A DNA stretch of 64,000 bases from Cyprinodon diabolis (lineage: Eukaryota; Chordata; Actinopteri; Cyprinodontiformes; Cyprinodontidae): the NCBI GenBank assembly GCA_030533445.1, contig CM060080.1:18739377-18803376 (forward strand), in the 5' to 3' direction. Shown here piece after piece: positions 47,261 through 58,532 of the stretch (position 1 is the stretch's first letter; each line of letters starts with the position of its first letter). The translations under genes were made by a program, and so were the position numbers. The notes beneath the pieces were generated by a model, which made no database searches, had not been told where the DNA came from, and worked only from the letters and a program-made list of their open reading frames with translations.

Positions 47261-48010
47261 TGTAACGAGGACTGAAAGTTGGACCCAATATTCAGCAGAC
47301 AACAGAAAGTTTCAAAACAGGTTTATTTCAAAAATAACTAAAAGAGGACGATGGAAACTCCTCAGAGCGGGTTCTCTGATTCTCTGCTGAGACAGGAAAC
47401 ACAGGTCAGTGACAAGAATGAAGAGTGGAGAAGACAACAAAAAGTCACTGACCTGGTTGAGAGTTCAGTCCGAAGCTCAGAGAGAAGAAACCCGGGGGGA
47501 GACAGTCCACCGCTTGCGGTCGTTACCGCTTCAAAGAACAGTGCGTGGGGGAGCCGGCGCCAGCCAACGGCAAGCGAGCTGAAGTGTCCGTGAGGGATTA
47601 TGCGAAGCCGATATCCAGTCCAGAACAGTGTCAGAAACCAGGAGATCCGAGAGCCGAAGAGGTATCCAGGGAAAATCCAAGCCGAGGTCAGAAAAACAGT
47701 CCAAGTTCGATTACAGGCTAAATCCAGGCAGTCAGGCCAAAAACCAAACTAAGCAGGGCAGACAGGGAGAAAGGCAAAAACCAAAAACATATGGGCAAAA
47801 AACTTCCACTGAACATAACACTTACTTGATAGCTGAGTAACTCACACAGAGACAGGTTGAATAATCTGACGCTGATGGCAGGAAAGCAAACAGCCTAAAT
47901 AGCTGCAGGGACCAGGTGAATCAGATTGGCAGAAATCAGCCACAGGGCCAATTAGGCAGGTGAGCAGGAGCAGAGGAAAAAACCCAACCATCAGTGCCAG
48001 GATTATGACA
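47261..48010 (-). repeat. 5' LTR (750 bp)
   Basis: The sense strand starts TGTCATAATCCTGGCACTG at 48010 and ends CCTCGTTACA at 47261. Promoter elements are in a separate entry. The outer end abuts target duplication GGAAT (48011-48015). Confidence 0.95.
47859..47901 (-). promoter_or_regulatory. LTR promoter: TATA-like box and predicted RNA start
   Basis: Sense TATTTAG (47901-47895) lies 31 bp before GTCAGATTATTC (47870-47859). The start block is inferred from its complementarity to the primer site. The solo LTR at 55.6 kb and the short element at 25.9 kb have the same layout. Confidence 0.6.
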
Positions 48011-48015
48011 GGAAT

Positions 48016-51000
48016 TGCCCACACCTTCCTTAGATCATAAGCCCACTGACAACCTGTGGTAAAACGCACAGAAGGCAACAAACTGTAATAAACCCTGAGC
48101 ACAATTAGTCTCAGAATGGATCACCTTCAGTCAGAATTTTGCCCAGATGTTCATACTCAGCATGTCAGTGAGAATTGCAGAAGATAAATACAAAAGTAAC
48201 TGTTTTCACCGTTTTCTCAGGTTCAGCCAAAAACAGCCAGGATATACTAACAGTGGCTTCCTTTATACAGAGTACAGACAGACAATAAACCAGAACATTA
48301 CTCCTGAAAGTAACCCAGACATCTTTGAAGATGAAATAGCTGCATATTTTGCCAATCATCTGATCTCTCCTCAAACAAGCTACCTTTTCCTCACTGAAGG
48401 CATAAAAAACAACGAAGGACAGCTGCAGTAAAGGTTTAATAAGGCATCCAAAAGGGAGAGAATAAATCATATTTTAGTTATGTTTTTATGTAGCAGACTA
48501 GTAGCAGTCACTCTGCATAAAACATATTAGATGAGATCATTCTAATTGAAGTTGTGGTAATTCGTCTAATTATGTCTTTTCTCTTGCAGAAGAGGGTTCT
48601 CCATATTAATAAGCTTTAATTCATCTGATGAGAATACCATCAAATTAGAGCTACATTTTCGTCGAGTATGTGTCATATATCTGGGACTTGGAGATACTTC
48701 AGGAGGTACTGTAACTATGTCCTTAGAAACATCCTATTAAAGCACTATAATGACACTTTAAATGGCCCGAAAAATATGGCTATATTTGCCACATTTATTC
48801 TATACATTTATGATCCCATCAGACTAATTTGTTTCAGCATAAGCTTTCATTTTCAGAGCTAATAAAGCTTTATTTGTTGTTTCTGGCGAGGCTCCAGGCT
48901 GCAAGGTCACTCAGAAGGGCTGCAACCCACCATACATTCTTCATCTCATTTACAAAAGAGGAGGATCTCGTTTGATGACCACAACAGGCAGAACTGGATG
49001 CTGCGTCTTGTTGTGATGTCTACCCGGAGTGCTGCACAGACGAAAAAACACTTTCACAGAAGCTTGCAGATATTAGTTATTCATTCATTTTTTTTAGACT
49101 TTATTTTGCTTAATGGATTTATTTTACAATTGTGACAATATTTCTTGGTCTTTTCAGCCTGGAACATTATTACAATGCAGATATCTGCGATTATTTTCTA
49201 TCAGATATGTTGTGGAATAAATTTGGAGTTTTAATTCAGGATTTCTCCATATCATCAAAATCAACCCAGATTGGAAACAAATACCAGCCAATATATAGCA
49301 ATGCACCTCGACAGACGGAGTTAATCATAGAAGTAACCAATAAAGCCAGTAACTTGTAAGCTTGCAACTAAAGGACTTGCAGAGTCTTATGGCTTAGGTA
49401 GGTGAATCTCTTGAACATCAATCCCCATCTATCCCCTGTTGCTTTGATGCATTTCGGTGTAACACGACAACATGGGAGAAGATGTGAGCTGTGGAAATAC
49501 TTTTGCAAAGCACTGTAAAGTCTCTACAGTTCTTACTCTCCTGCAGTGTAAGGTCACCATCAAGTCTCACTTAAAAAAAACCCTGGTCATGTCTGTTCGC
49601 ACTTAGAGTCCTCATCAACGCTGCACATCAGCAGCTCTAAGCTCGTCACAGCCGACCGAGCTCCCTGGATCCATCACTGGCCAACTACTTCTTCTCTTAC
49701 TCCCTCTTTCACTCAGTATCTCCTGATATATCTGTCTATCTTCCCAGCTCCTCCTCACCCTCACTGTCATTCCTCCCACATTTTCTCTCTGTCTTTTTCT
49801 CCCCATTAAATACCAAACTCACCATCCTGGGCTCTGGTACATCTGCAGCCTTGTAATCCAGTCCACGTTACATCAGAACTGCAATCAATCAGGCAGCCTT
49901 TCGCGCTGCCTTTCACTCTTCTGCACAGCGGCTGACATTTGAGTCTTCAACTGACTGTCAATCAGAAAAAGACCGAGAGAAATTAAGGTCTGGAGACACA
50001 GTGAGCACCTCAGACCATTTGTTCAGTCTTCTGGGTAACTAAATCTCCATCAAGTAATTTAATAAGGATTATTTCTCTAAAAGTGACATTTGAAGCCATA
50101 GAGGTGGTTATAAAATGATGAAATGTGTGTTTGCTGAAATCTAAGTCTTAGTTAATCTACTACCCTATGGAAGAAACAACATAATGTCAGCAGACTGCTA
50201 TCTGGCCCTGGATTGTGTATTATTGATCTGAATTTAGGCATATCTGTATTTGAAATTAAACAGGTGGTGCACATTAAGTTTATTTTTTTTAGAGTGAGGA
50301 CCTAGTCTTTTTAACACAATAAGCAGAACATATCTCAGCACCCAGAGCAAACAGACCATTATCCAGCTGTTAACGTGTCCATGCAACTGGGGCTCTGGTA
50401 TAGTTCTGTATGGAAAATATATGTAAATATTTGCAATGAAGCACACTGCGGTTGGTTTGGAGGGCTATGGTTTATAGGATGCCTGTTGGTTCTAAATGTT
50501 ATTTGTTAGGAGGAGAGAGTATAGGTGCTTTGCAACACTAAAATGCAGCTAAAAACAAAGATATAAAAACATCCTAAAACAATAGGTAAAGTACACACAG
50601 TTAAAGTTCTTTTTATGTATATTAAGCTACATTTTTGGATTCAGCTTTATTGTTTTAATAGCTTGACATCCTCACAGAAAAAAATACTACAATTTTAAGA
50701 TAACTTAAATTTTATATAAATTAATGCATTTTTGTTATATTTTATTCATATCTAAATGTTTTTTTATCTCATGTCTGAAAGAGTTGGATAAAAAGCTTTA
50801 AACTCTCATTTTTTTCGATCAATTTCTCTTTCCAATTTAATTAAATTTGTGCACTGAATTCAGGGATATTAGTGTAGGGGCGACACTGAAAGCTCCGACT
50901 TTCAGTGTTGTTATGTTCTTGGGCAAGACACTTCACCTTCATTCTGAGGTTAATGGTCTTACTAAGGGACCCTTTTGTATATGTAAGATGACCACTATGC

Positions 51001-54000
51001 AATCAAAAAATGTTTTTCTCCAATAAATAAATATGACTTTGCAAATATCTGTTTCCCCTATTATGTCTGTGAGCAGTGAATTTGCTTTTGAATTCAAAAG
51101 GATTAGTTGATTAATTATTATAATAACAATCACGACTGCAGATGGAGAACATGCAATGATAAAGCTATATTCAAAATAAAAGTTTTCCAAAAAATAAAAA
51201 TTAAAAAGTATCTCAGCCTAAACATATTCCAGATTTTCTTAACAATAATTTTTAAAACCGCCAGTTGTTAGTTCTTTTCCCCAGCCTGCTCAGTGATGAT
51301 TTTGTGCAGTTTTGACGTATTGCACACCACATCATGTGGAGGGATTATACACCAGCAGATGCCGATGCACAAGTAAGCAGTCTTGGAAAAACAATAGATT
51401 TACGGATAACATTATTGATCAACAATAAAAGGGAACAATTGCATGCGAGGTTTGGAGCTGAATCAACCATTCCTGCACTTTTAGAAAAAGTGCTGAATGT
51501 CCAATAGCACCAGGATCAAGACTTATAACTAATGCAGCTGCTGAAACATTTAGCAGATAATTCTGTTGACAGATATCTGTTTATAATTCCTAAAATAACA
51601 TCCGAAAGGTAAATTTAGAAAATTTCTGATATACTTGGTGGTTAAAGTAGAAATAAGTAGTAGAAAATAATTCTGCTATACTTGTTACTGCTTGATAAAG
51701 AGAAAAAATATCGCTAAAAGCTATTAAACATGGTTTATAACTTTTTAAGCCATCAGTATCAACTGTTTGTATGACTATTTTGAATATCTTGCTGTACCGA
51801 TGGTTTCCTTCCCAATTTTGGGCAGATAAAGACATTTTCTGCAGAAATCAATTAAATGTTTACTGGAGCTCTGGCCACCGACACTGCATCTATCTGTAGC
51901 TCTTGCCAATACGGTTAAAAAGTTCCCACTTTTTCTACATATTGATCTATTGTCATTTGCTCTTTAGAACCTGCAGACATTTAACCTGTGCAAACATATT
52001 GAGCTTGGCTAAACTGTTGATTGCGGAGGTTTAAGTTAAGGAACAAGAGACAAATCCTCCACGCTGAGGTTATAAATAGATCTGTGGGAAGAAGTCTGTC
52101 AATTCCCAAATGGTTACAAAGTCAGAAACAGCTATGGAGCTTGTTTTTTTTTTAGTTTGAAAAATAAAAAATTGTCTAGGAACTGATTACCTTGATGTAA
52201 TTTCAGGTGGAATTGCCCTCCCTCTGCACCCTGCTCCAGCCTATCTGCACAACTCCACATCCTCACCTCAGCCAATCATCATTCAGGATTTATTTAAACC
52301 TCCAAAGCCAAGGACGTTCTTGTGTTCTAGCTAAACTGTAGCCCTCCTTCTACTGATCACCACCTTCATTCCTCTGGTGTCCAAAACAACTTCCCCCATT
52401 CTCCAGCCTACATATCATCGCTAGTGTAATACACGGGAATGACGTCCTTAACCTAGATCTCACTTCTCACACAGATCTAGCGCAATCAGCAGCAACAGGC
52501 CCTAAACCCAAAGACTTCATCCATTCATGTCGATAAAACTCTCTAATGGCTGCTTTTTCTCCTTCTCAGTCTCTCCAGGTTGAAATGCAATTCCGGAAAG
52601 TTAAACGCTACAAACTGCATTGTTAAAAGTTGTGAGATATTTCACTAAGTTGCTGATGTTTTTTTTATTTACCAGGGCACCATGTTCTCCATACCTGATT
52701 TAGAGGAAATGGGTTGCACATAGTGTGCTTGTTGAATCCTGGAACTGAAAAGGCAGCTATTTTCCTCAGTGCCACGAAAACAAAGGTGTCTGAACAACAG
52801 CCAAGAAAAATCTAAACTTTTTCTGTTTTTCATGTATTTATTCCCTACCTCAATCCTAATGAAGGACCTCCATATCACCTCCTACCCAATTTACAAATTA
52901 GCAGACTAAAAATATTGCAAAAGCTACTAAAGTGGATTTATTCTGAACTGTAAAAAGTGCTGCATTCTGACTAATTATTTTCTACATACAGAAAACATTT
53001 AAAGAGCAAAAAAGCATCTTAACAGAATAGTTTATTGTTTCCAGAGCAATACAGCATGTGCCAGGGGAAATAAAACATGCCACACACAAATCAAAAAGAT
53101 CTTCACCACTTGCTACCGAAACTCCCCAAAACTAATAAGAATACTATTCATTTTGATACTCTTAAATTTATTCTTTAGGTGATTAAAGAACGTGATTGAT
53201 GAAAGGCAGTATACCTTCAATCAATGTCAAGGATTTATATAAAGACTGATCTGGTTTGATACCAAATCAATTTATCTCACATAAATAAAGCCAAAAGAGG
53301 AAAGGTGTGTTTTAAAAAAATAGCACACTCCAAGATTTAGTGACTCAGAAACTAAAACCACTTTTCGCCCATAAAAGGTCTGTAAGGTTCACAGCATCTA
53401 GGCCAGCATATCAGCCCAAATCGTCACCACTTCATTCGAGTGCGTTAAGGTTGGTTCAAAGCATTACCCGATGATAAGCTGTTTGGTTTTCTGCATACCA
53501 TTTTCCCAACCAAAAGACATTGCTGCAAATGATATTCATTATTCCTAAATTAATGTGGTTCAATCTAATACAACTCTATAGGACATGCTGCCCACTGCTT
53601 TTCTCTTGCAAAAATCAGATTATTCCTTAAACTTTAACAGTTCACACAATGGGGCCTATAAAGACATTTAGCCATTTCGACCTAGTTGCTGAGTTCATTG
53701 TCTGTAGTAGATCAACTTTTGTGAGCTCATTCTGAACCCTGAAACAACATGAGAACCATTGTAGGTACCAGATCTGTTCAGGTGGTTAGTTCTGCTTGGG
53801 GCCCTGTCCTTTCTTATGAAGTCATGATATGGCAACACCACTTGGACTGTATAGAACCTATTTCTTAAGAATCAGATCTCCCCTGGAGTCTCAACATATT
53901 AATACCCATATTTGCTATTATTTTACGCTTCATCAGCGATGCAAAGTAGCTGAAGGTAGAAAGCAATCATCAAGAAGATATACTGAGCTCTGTCATTTAA

Positions 54001-55613
54001 CAAGGTCCCACAAAAATTCTCAGTGCTATTCTTTTTATTAAGATCTGAAGGCAGGGGAGAACAAATGGAATATCATGAAAAGAAAATGAACAGTTGTTGT
54101 TGACACGAAATTAAAAGTAGTGTAGCTTAATATGACTAACTGACTGAGCTGAAATAGGCCAACCTGTTAGCTACTGAGCACAGCTAGCTACAGTGGTACC
54201 CAGGTCTACCCCTTTATATAATGGTCTTGCAGTTACATTATTCACCATGCAAATATCTTTTCAGCTTTGTCATCAATCAGGTAAAACTTCATCGGTCGTT
54301 AGACATGCCAACATTACTGATGCTCCCGACTTGGCACATAGACACTACATTATTATTATCGTTGTCTGGGCAACCACAATGTTTTAAATTATCAAAAAAA
54401 TCACTTTCTCACAGTGAAATTGAATACCTGGACTTGATTTAGTCATATGCTGTAGATGGGCAATAGTTGTTTCATTGAAGGTGATTGTGTTGTTTTTATC
54501 TTGGGGTTAAATTCCACATGTTTGTATACTTGAAAGAAATCAGAGTGACAAAAACTGCACATTTTATAGAGGCCTTTCTAAGGTACACTTAGTTTATCAC
54601 AACCATATTTTTGATATTTCAATGATTGTTGCAACATAAATTATGTGGAATCTGTAAGAACATCAAAGAGCTTTTTACAGATGCATTTGAGTCTATTTGA
54701 GTCAAGCTGAATAATGAAAGAAAAGAAATTCAGAAAGTTTAACCCGAACTTTGAGCAAATGTGATATCAATGCTGCTCCACAATGAAATGTTTTGCAGCT
54801 TAAGCTAACATGGTGCAAAGAAACACATTTTTCAGAAAATTGTCTTCCCTTCGAATATAGATTGATAGCTGACTCCAGCTACTTATATCTATGCGGTGTG
54901 TTGCAACGTGAATCTTTATTCTAAGGAGCCTCAGTCTTTACCACAAACAGATCCATCTGCAGGTTTACAAACCAGCGTCTTTCTGCAGTTTTTTTAGAAA
55001 CAGAACAAGGCTTTAAAACTTTAGTAGTCATAGACCTAAGTTCTGTGCTTTCTCCCAGTTTAACCTACAGTGAAAGCTCTGAGTCACGCTGTAGAAAGAA
55101 TTACTGCAAATTGCTAAAGGTCACTGACTGTCATTCTTATTAAGACTCACTTGTCATCAGTTTAATGAACATATCCATGATAATTGTAATGTTGACCTGT
55201 AGCTGAGCCAATGGAAACAGATGTCTAAGAGTGTATTATCTATCACAGTCCAAATGTCTCATAATTACAGGGCTTGGGGCAGAACATAACTATAAGTAGA
55301 CACAAAGTTTATAAAACTAAATAAGCCTTGTAGAAATATATTATACTAACAAATGGAACCAGTATAACTTTCCACTCAATGCAGTTTTAAATTATTTAAA
55401 AACATTAAACAAAGACTTAAAAATCCACAAAATATTGAAGCATCATAGCCAGAGGTTGCAAGTTTCCAAGACCAGCTCAGGACAAATGATGAATGATTCA
55501 ACAATCCTAAGTTCTGAATTAAAATGTTTTTTTTCTATCTTCCATGAAAAAAGGGTTTGTTTCTGCTGCAATCCTTCACATGCAACAACATCTAGTTCCT
55601 GATTTGTTGACAC
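48016..55613. other. Non-coding stretch, 7.6 kb
   Basis: Begins with the displaced end of the foldback MITE (TGCCCACACC). No gene was recognised: short frames lack domains. One repeat relic lies at about 50.9 kb (own entry). A pyrimidine-rich stretch runs at about 49680-49800. Confidence 0.4.
50873..50995. repeat. Relic of a dispersed fish repeat
   Basis: TTCTTGGGCAAGACACTTCACC near 50916-50937 matches a block common to many teleost interspersed repeats. It also has a small inverted pair (CACTGAAAG ... CTTTCAGTG, 50884-50908). No ends are definable. Confidence 0.4.
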
Positions 55614-55618
55614 AATGC

Positions 55619-56005
55619 TGTTGTGATCTTGGCACTGATCGCTGGCTCATTTCTTCCACCGGCTTACCTCCACCCAATGCTCATTGTCACTCATCAGAGC
55701 CACCTGTTCCTGTTTCCTATTTAAGTTGCTTTTCCCCAGTCATCGGTGTCAGGTTATTCAAGCCATGTGTTTTCTAGCGAACCTGTGGGTTTCTGATTAT
55801 CTGATTTCGACAAGTATCTGCCTCTCGACTTCCGAGAATTGTTTCCCCCAGTTCTTCTCTGTTTGCCTGATCTGTCTGTGGACTATTACCTGGATTCGGC
55901 CTGCTTACGACCTTGGATCTGTCTCTACTGTCAATAAACGGCTGCCCTGTAAACACTCTGACCTGTCTGCGTCAATTCTTAGTCCTACGTTCTGAGCTTC
56001 TGACA
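55619..56005 (+). mobile_element. Solo gypsy-type LTR, 387 bp
   Basis: TGTTGTGATC...TTCTGACA ends, with flanking pentamers AATGC (55614-55618) and AATGT (56006-56010), one mismatch. Inside: TATA-like TATTTAA (near 55719), about 31 bp to GTCAGGTTATTC, then AATAAA (near 55934). The start block differs by one base from that of the 42-48 kb element (GTCAGATTATTC), which places it in the same Tf1/sushi group. The interior was probably lost by LTR-LTR recombination. Confidence 0.7.
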
Positions 56006-56010
56006 AATGT

Positions 56011-56800
56011 GAGTTGAAAGAAAGGTTACAAATCTTGAATTTTTTGTAGGTTTCTCTTTGCTCTCCTGTTGCTGGAAACTCATCCTTTGCATGGCTTCAT
56101 CCTGTAACCTCTGAAGCTGCAGTTGCTTCAGTTGAGTTGGGTGTGAAAACCATCAAGCACAAAAAGCCCTTAAAAAATTACTAATTGGTCATTAATTAGT
56201 GTTATTCCCAGTGTCAAAATACTAACAACAACACCTAGCATGTGGCAATTAAATTACTAATTGTTTTCTTTGAAAGCAGAGGTAGAAGTTGATAAAGAGG
56301 TACTAATTTAACACTGTCTGAGATGAAAGTCATAGTAAAATGCTCAATATGTGTCAAAGTAATCGATACACAGTAGGTTACAGTAAAACATTTTCTTTAT
56401 GGGATTAATATGTTAATAAGTTTGTAAAAAAGACTCTGAATACCTACAATGGGTCAAAAGAAAGGAAGCACAAAATGTATTCATGTTTTATTATTTTTAA
56501 GTTAACAAACCATCTTATAATTTATATTAATAAATCTGTTTGAGTCTTTATTAATTTCAGTAACTAAACAGAAACTGAAGAAAATTATTTAAAATTATGA
56601 AAACTTCTTTTTCCTATATTCATATTTAAAATGAATCAATCTGTCATTATGGAATGGTGTCTTTGTTGCAGTTTTGACAAACAGCTTAATGTTTTGTGTC
56701 ATGAGAATTTGAAGTTTATGGCAAATATGTCTATTAGCTTTTGCAGGAAAGTTAGCAGAATGTCCTTTTTGTTTGACTGTAATGGTAGAAAGGAAAAGTA
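56011..56800. other. Non-coding stretch
   Basis: No gene or repeat recognised. Confidence 0.4.
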
Positions 56801-56802
56801 TA

Positions 56803-58023
56803 CACTCACTGGCCACTTTATTAGGTACACCTGTCAAACTGCTCGTTAACACTTAATTTCTAAGCAGCCAATCACATGGCGGCAACTCAGTGAATTTAGG
56901 CATGTAGACATGGTCAAGACAATCTCCTGCAGTTAAAACCGAGCATCAGTATGGGGAAGAAAGGTGATTTGAGTGACTTTGAACATGGCATGATTGTTGG
57001 TGCCAGAAGGGCTGGTCTGAGTATTTCAGAAACTGCTGATCTACTGGGATTTTCACGCACAACCATCTCTAGGATTTACAGAGAATGGTCCGAAAAAGAA
57101 AAAACATCCAGTGAGCGGCAGTTCTGTGGGCGGAAATGCCTTGTTGATGCCAGAGGTCAGAGGAGAATGGCCAGACTGGTTCGAGCTGATAGAAGGGCAA
57201 CGGTGACTCAAATAACCACCCGTTACAACCAAGGTGGGCAGAAGAGCATCTCTGAACGCACAGTACGTCGAACTTTGAGGCAGATGGGCTACAGCAGCAG
57301 AAGACCACACCGGGTGCCACTCCTTTCAGCTAAGAACAGGAAACTGAGGCTACAATAGGCACAAGCTCATCGAAATTGGACAATAGAAAATTGGAAAAAC
57401 GTTGCCTGGTCTGATGAGTCTCGATTTCTGCTGCGACATTCGGATGGTAGGGTCAGAATTTGGCGTCTACAACATGAAAGCATGGATCCATCCTGCCTTG
57501 TATCAACGGTTCAGGCTGGTGGTGGTGGTGTCATGGTGTGGGGAATATTTTCTTGGCACTCTTTGGGCCCCTTGGTACCAATTGAGCATCGTTGCAACGC
57601 CACAGCCTACCTGAGTATTGTTGCTGACCATGTCCATCCCTTTATGACCACAATGTACCCAACTTCTGATGGCTACTTTCAGCAGGATAATGTGCCATGT
57701 CACAAAGCTGGAATCATCTCAGACTGGTTTCTTGAACATGACAATGAGCTCACTGTACTCAAATGGCCTCCACAGTCACCAGATCTCAATCCAATAGAGT
57801 ATCTTTGGGATGTGGTGGAACGGGAGATTCGCATCATGGATGTGCAGCCGACAAATCTGCGGCAACTGTGTGATGCCATCATGTCAATATGGACCAAACT
57901 CCCTGAGGAATGCTTCCAGCACCTTGTTGAATCTATGCCACGAAGAATTGAGGCAGTTCTGAAGGCAAAAGGGGGTCCAACCCGTTACTAGCATGGGGTA
58001 CCTAATAAAGTGGCCGGTGAGTG
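56803..58023 (+). mobile_element. Tc1/mariner transposon, nearly complete
   Basis: The inverted ends CACTCACTGGCCACTTTATT (56803-56822) and the complement of AATAAAGTGGCCGGTGAGTG (58004-58023) differ at one base in 20. The similarity continues a further 6-8 bp inward. TA duplications flank it (56801-56802 and 58024-58025). A single transposase frame fills most of the interior. Confidence 0.93.
56951..57991 (+). pseudogene. Tc1-like transposase, DD36E spacing, one premature stop
   Basis: A 346-codon frame from ATG 56951 to TAG 57989-57991, open throughout except for TAG at codon 136 (57356-57358). N-terminal helix-turn-helix: L-S-I-S-E-T-A-D-L-L-G-F-S-R-T-T-I-S (about residues 24-41). A second Tc1-type DNA-binding segment contains T-V-R-R-T-L-R-Q-M-G-Y. 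Catalytic residues are present: D155 (W-S-D-E-S-R-F), D246 (Q-Q-D-N-V-P-C-H) and E283 (N-P-I-E-Y-L-W). The last two are 36 residues apart, not the 34 usual for Tc1. The stop falls between the DNA-binding and catalytic halves, so a truncated DNA-binding product is conceivable. Confidence 0.92.
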
Positions 58024-58025
58024 TA

Positions 58026-58470
58026 TGTGAGGGTTCAATTATCCTTTTCTCTTAGATGCACAGTCTGTAAAGCTAAAATTGGAGAGAGAGAAAAAAAATC
58101 CCCTAGTTAAAAATGCTAAACATGTAAAGAAAAAATATCAAACATGAAAAAAAGCTTAATTTTAGGTCTATATGTTCCAAATACTGTCCATATCTGTTCT
58201 TTAGGTGATGTGAACCCATTTTCATGAAATAGGTCGACAGAAAAATGCTCCCAGAGTAAAGAAGGATAATCACTGACTGATTCCATGTTGGACTAAACTA
58301 AGGTAAAGAAGTTAATAAATAACATCACACTATTGGCCCCAACAGGTTTTAGAATTTGAGTTAAGAGACCTGATGAGGCTGCATTTAAACAAGAAGGTCC
58401 AAACCCAGATCTAGCTGTGGATGTGTTAGTTATCTATGGACACTCTGGCTTGATCCACAGTCTAAAAACT
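58026..58470. other. Non-coding stretch
   Basis: Nothing recognised. Confidence 0.4.
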
Positions 58471-58532
58471 GGATGGATGGATGGATGGATGGATGGATGG
58501 ATGGATGGATGGATGGATGGATGGATGGATGG
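58471..58532. repeat. Pure (GGAT)n microsatellite
   Basis: About 15 uninterrupted GGAT units, probably length-polymorphic, in contrast to the degraded array at 12.95-13.42 kb. Confidence 0.97.

Larger units (their letters stand above)
42077..48010 (-). mobile_element. Ty3/gypsy chromovirus (Tf1/sushi group), complete but defective
   Basis: The LTRs at 42077-42993 and 47261-48010 have TGT...ACA ends. Both sides carry the 5-bp target duplication GGAAT (42072-42076 and 48011-48015). Reading on the minus strand: 5' LTR (47261-48010), primer site, gag, -1 shifted pol (PR, RT, RNase H, IN), C-terminal chromodomain, polypurine tract, 3' LTR (42077-42993). There is no envelope frame. Ignoring one nested insertion, the LTRs differ at only about three positions, so integration was recent. 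Pol carries two frameshifts, a nonsense codon and two changes at catalytic motifs, so this copy cannot make its own enzymes. This lineage is the one from which mammalian PEG10/RTL genes arose. Confidence 0.95.

Noticed and set aside
42167..47593. Identical 80-codon plus-strand frames at 42167-42409 and 47351-47593
   Set aside because: They are antisense to the two gypsy LTRs, so identity reflects LTR duplication and not gene duplication.
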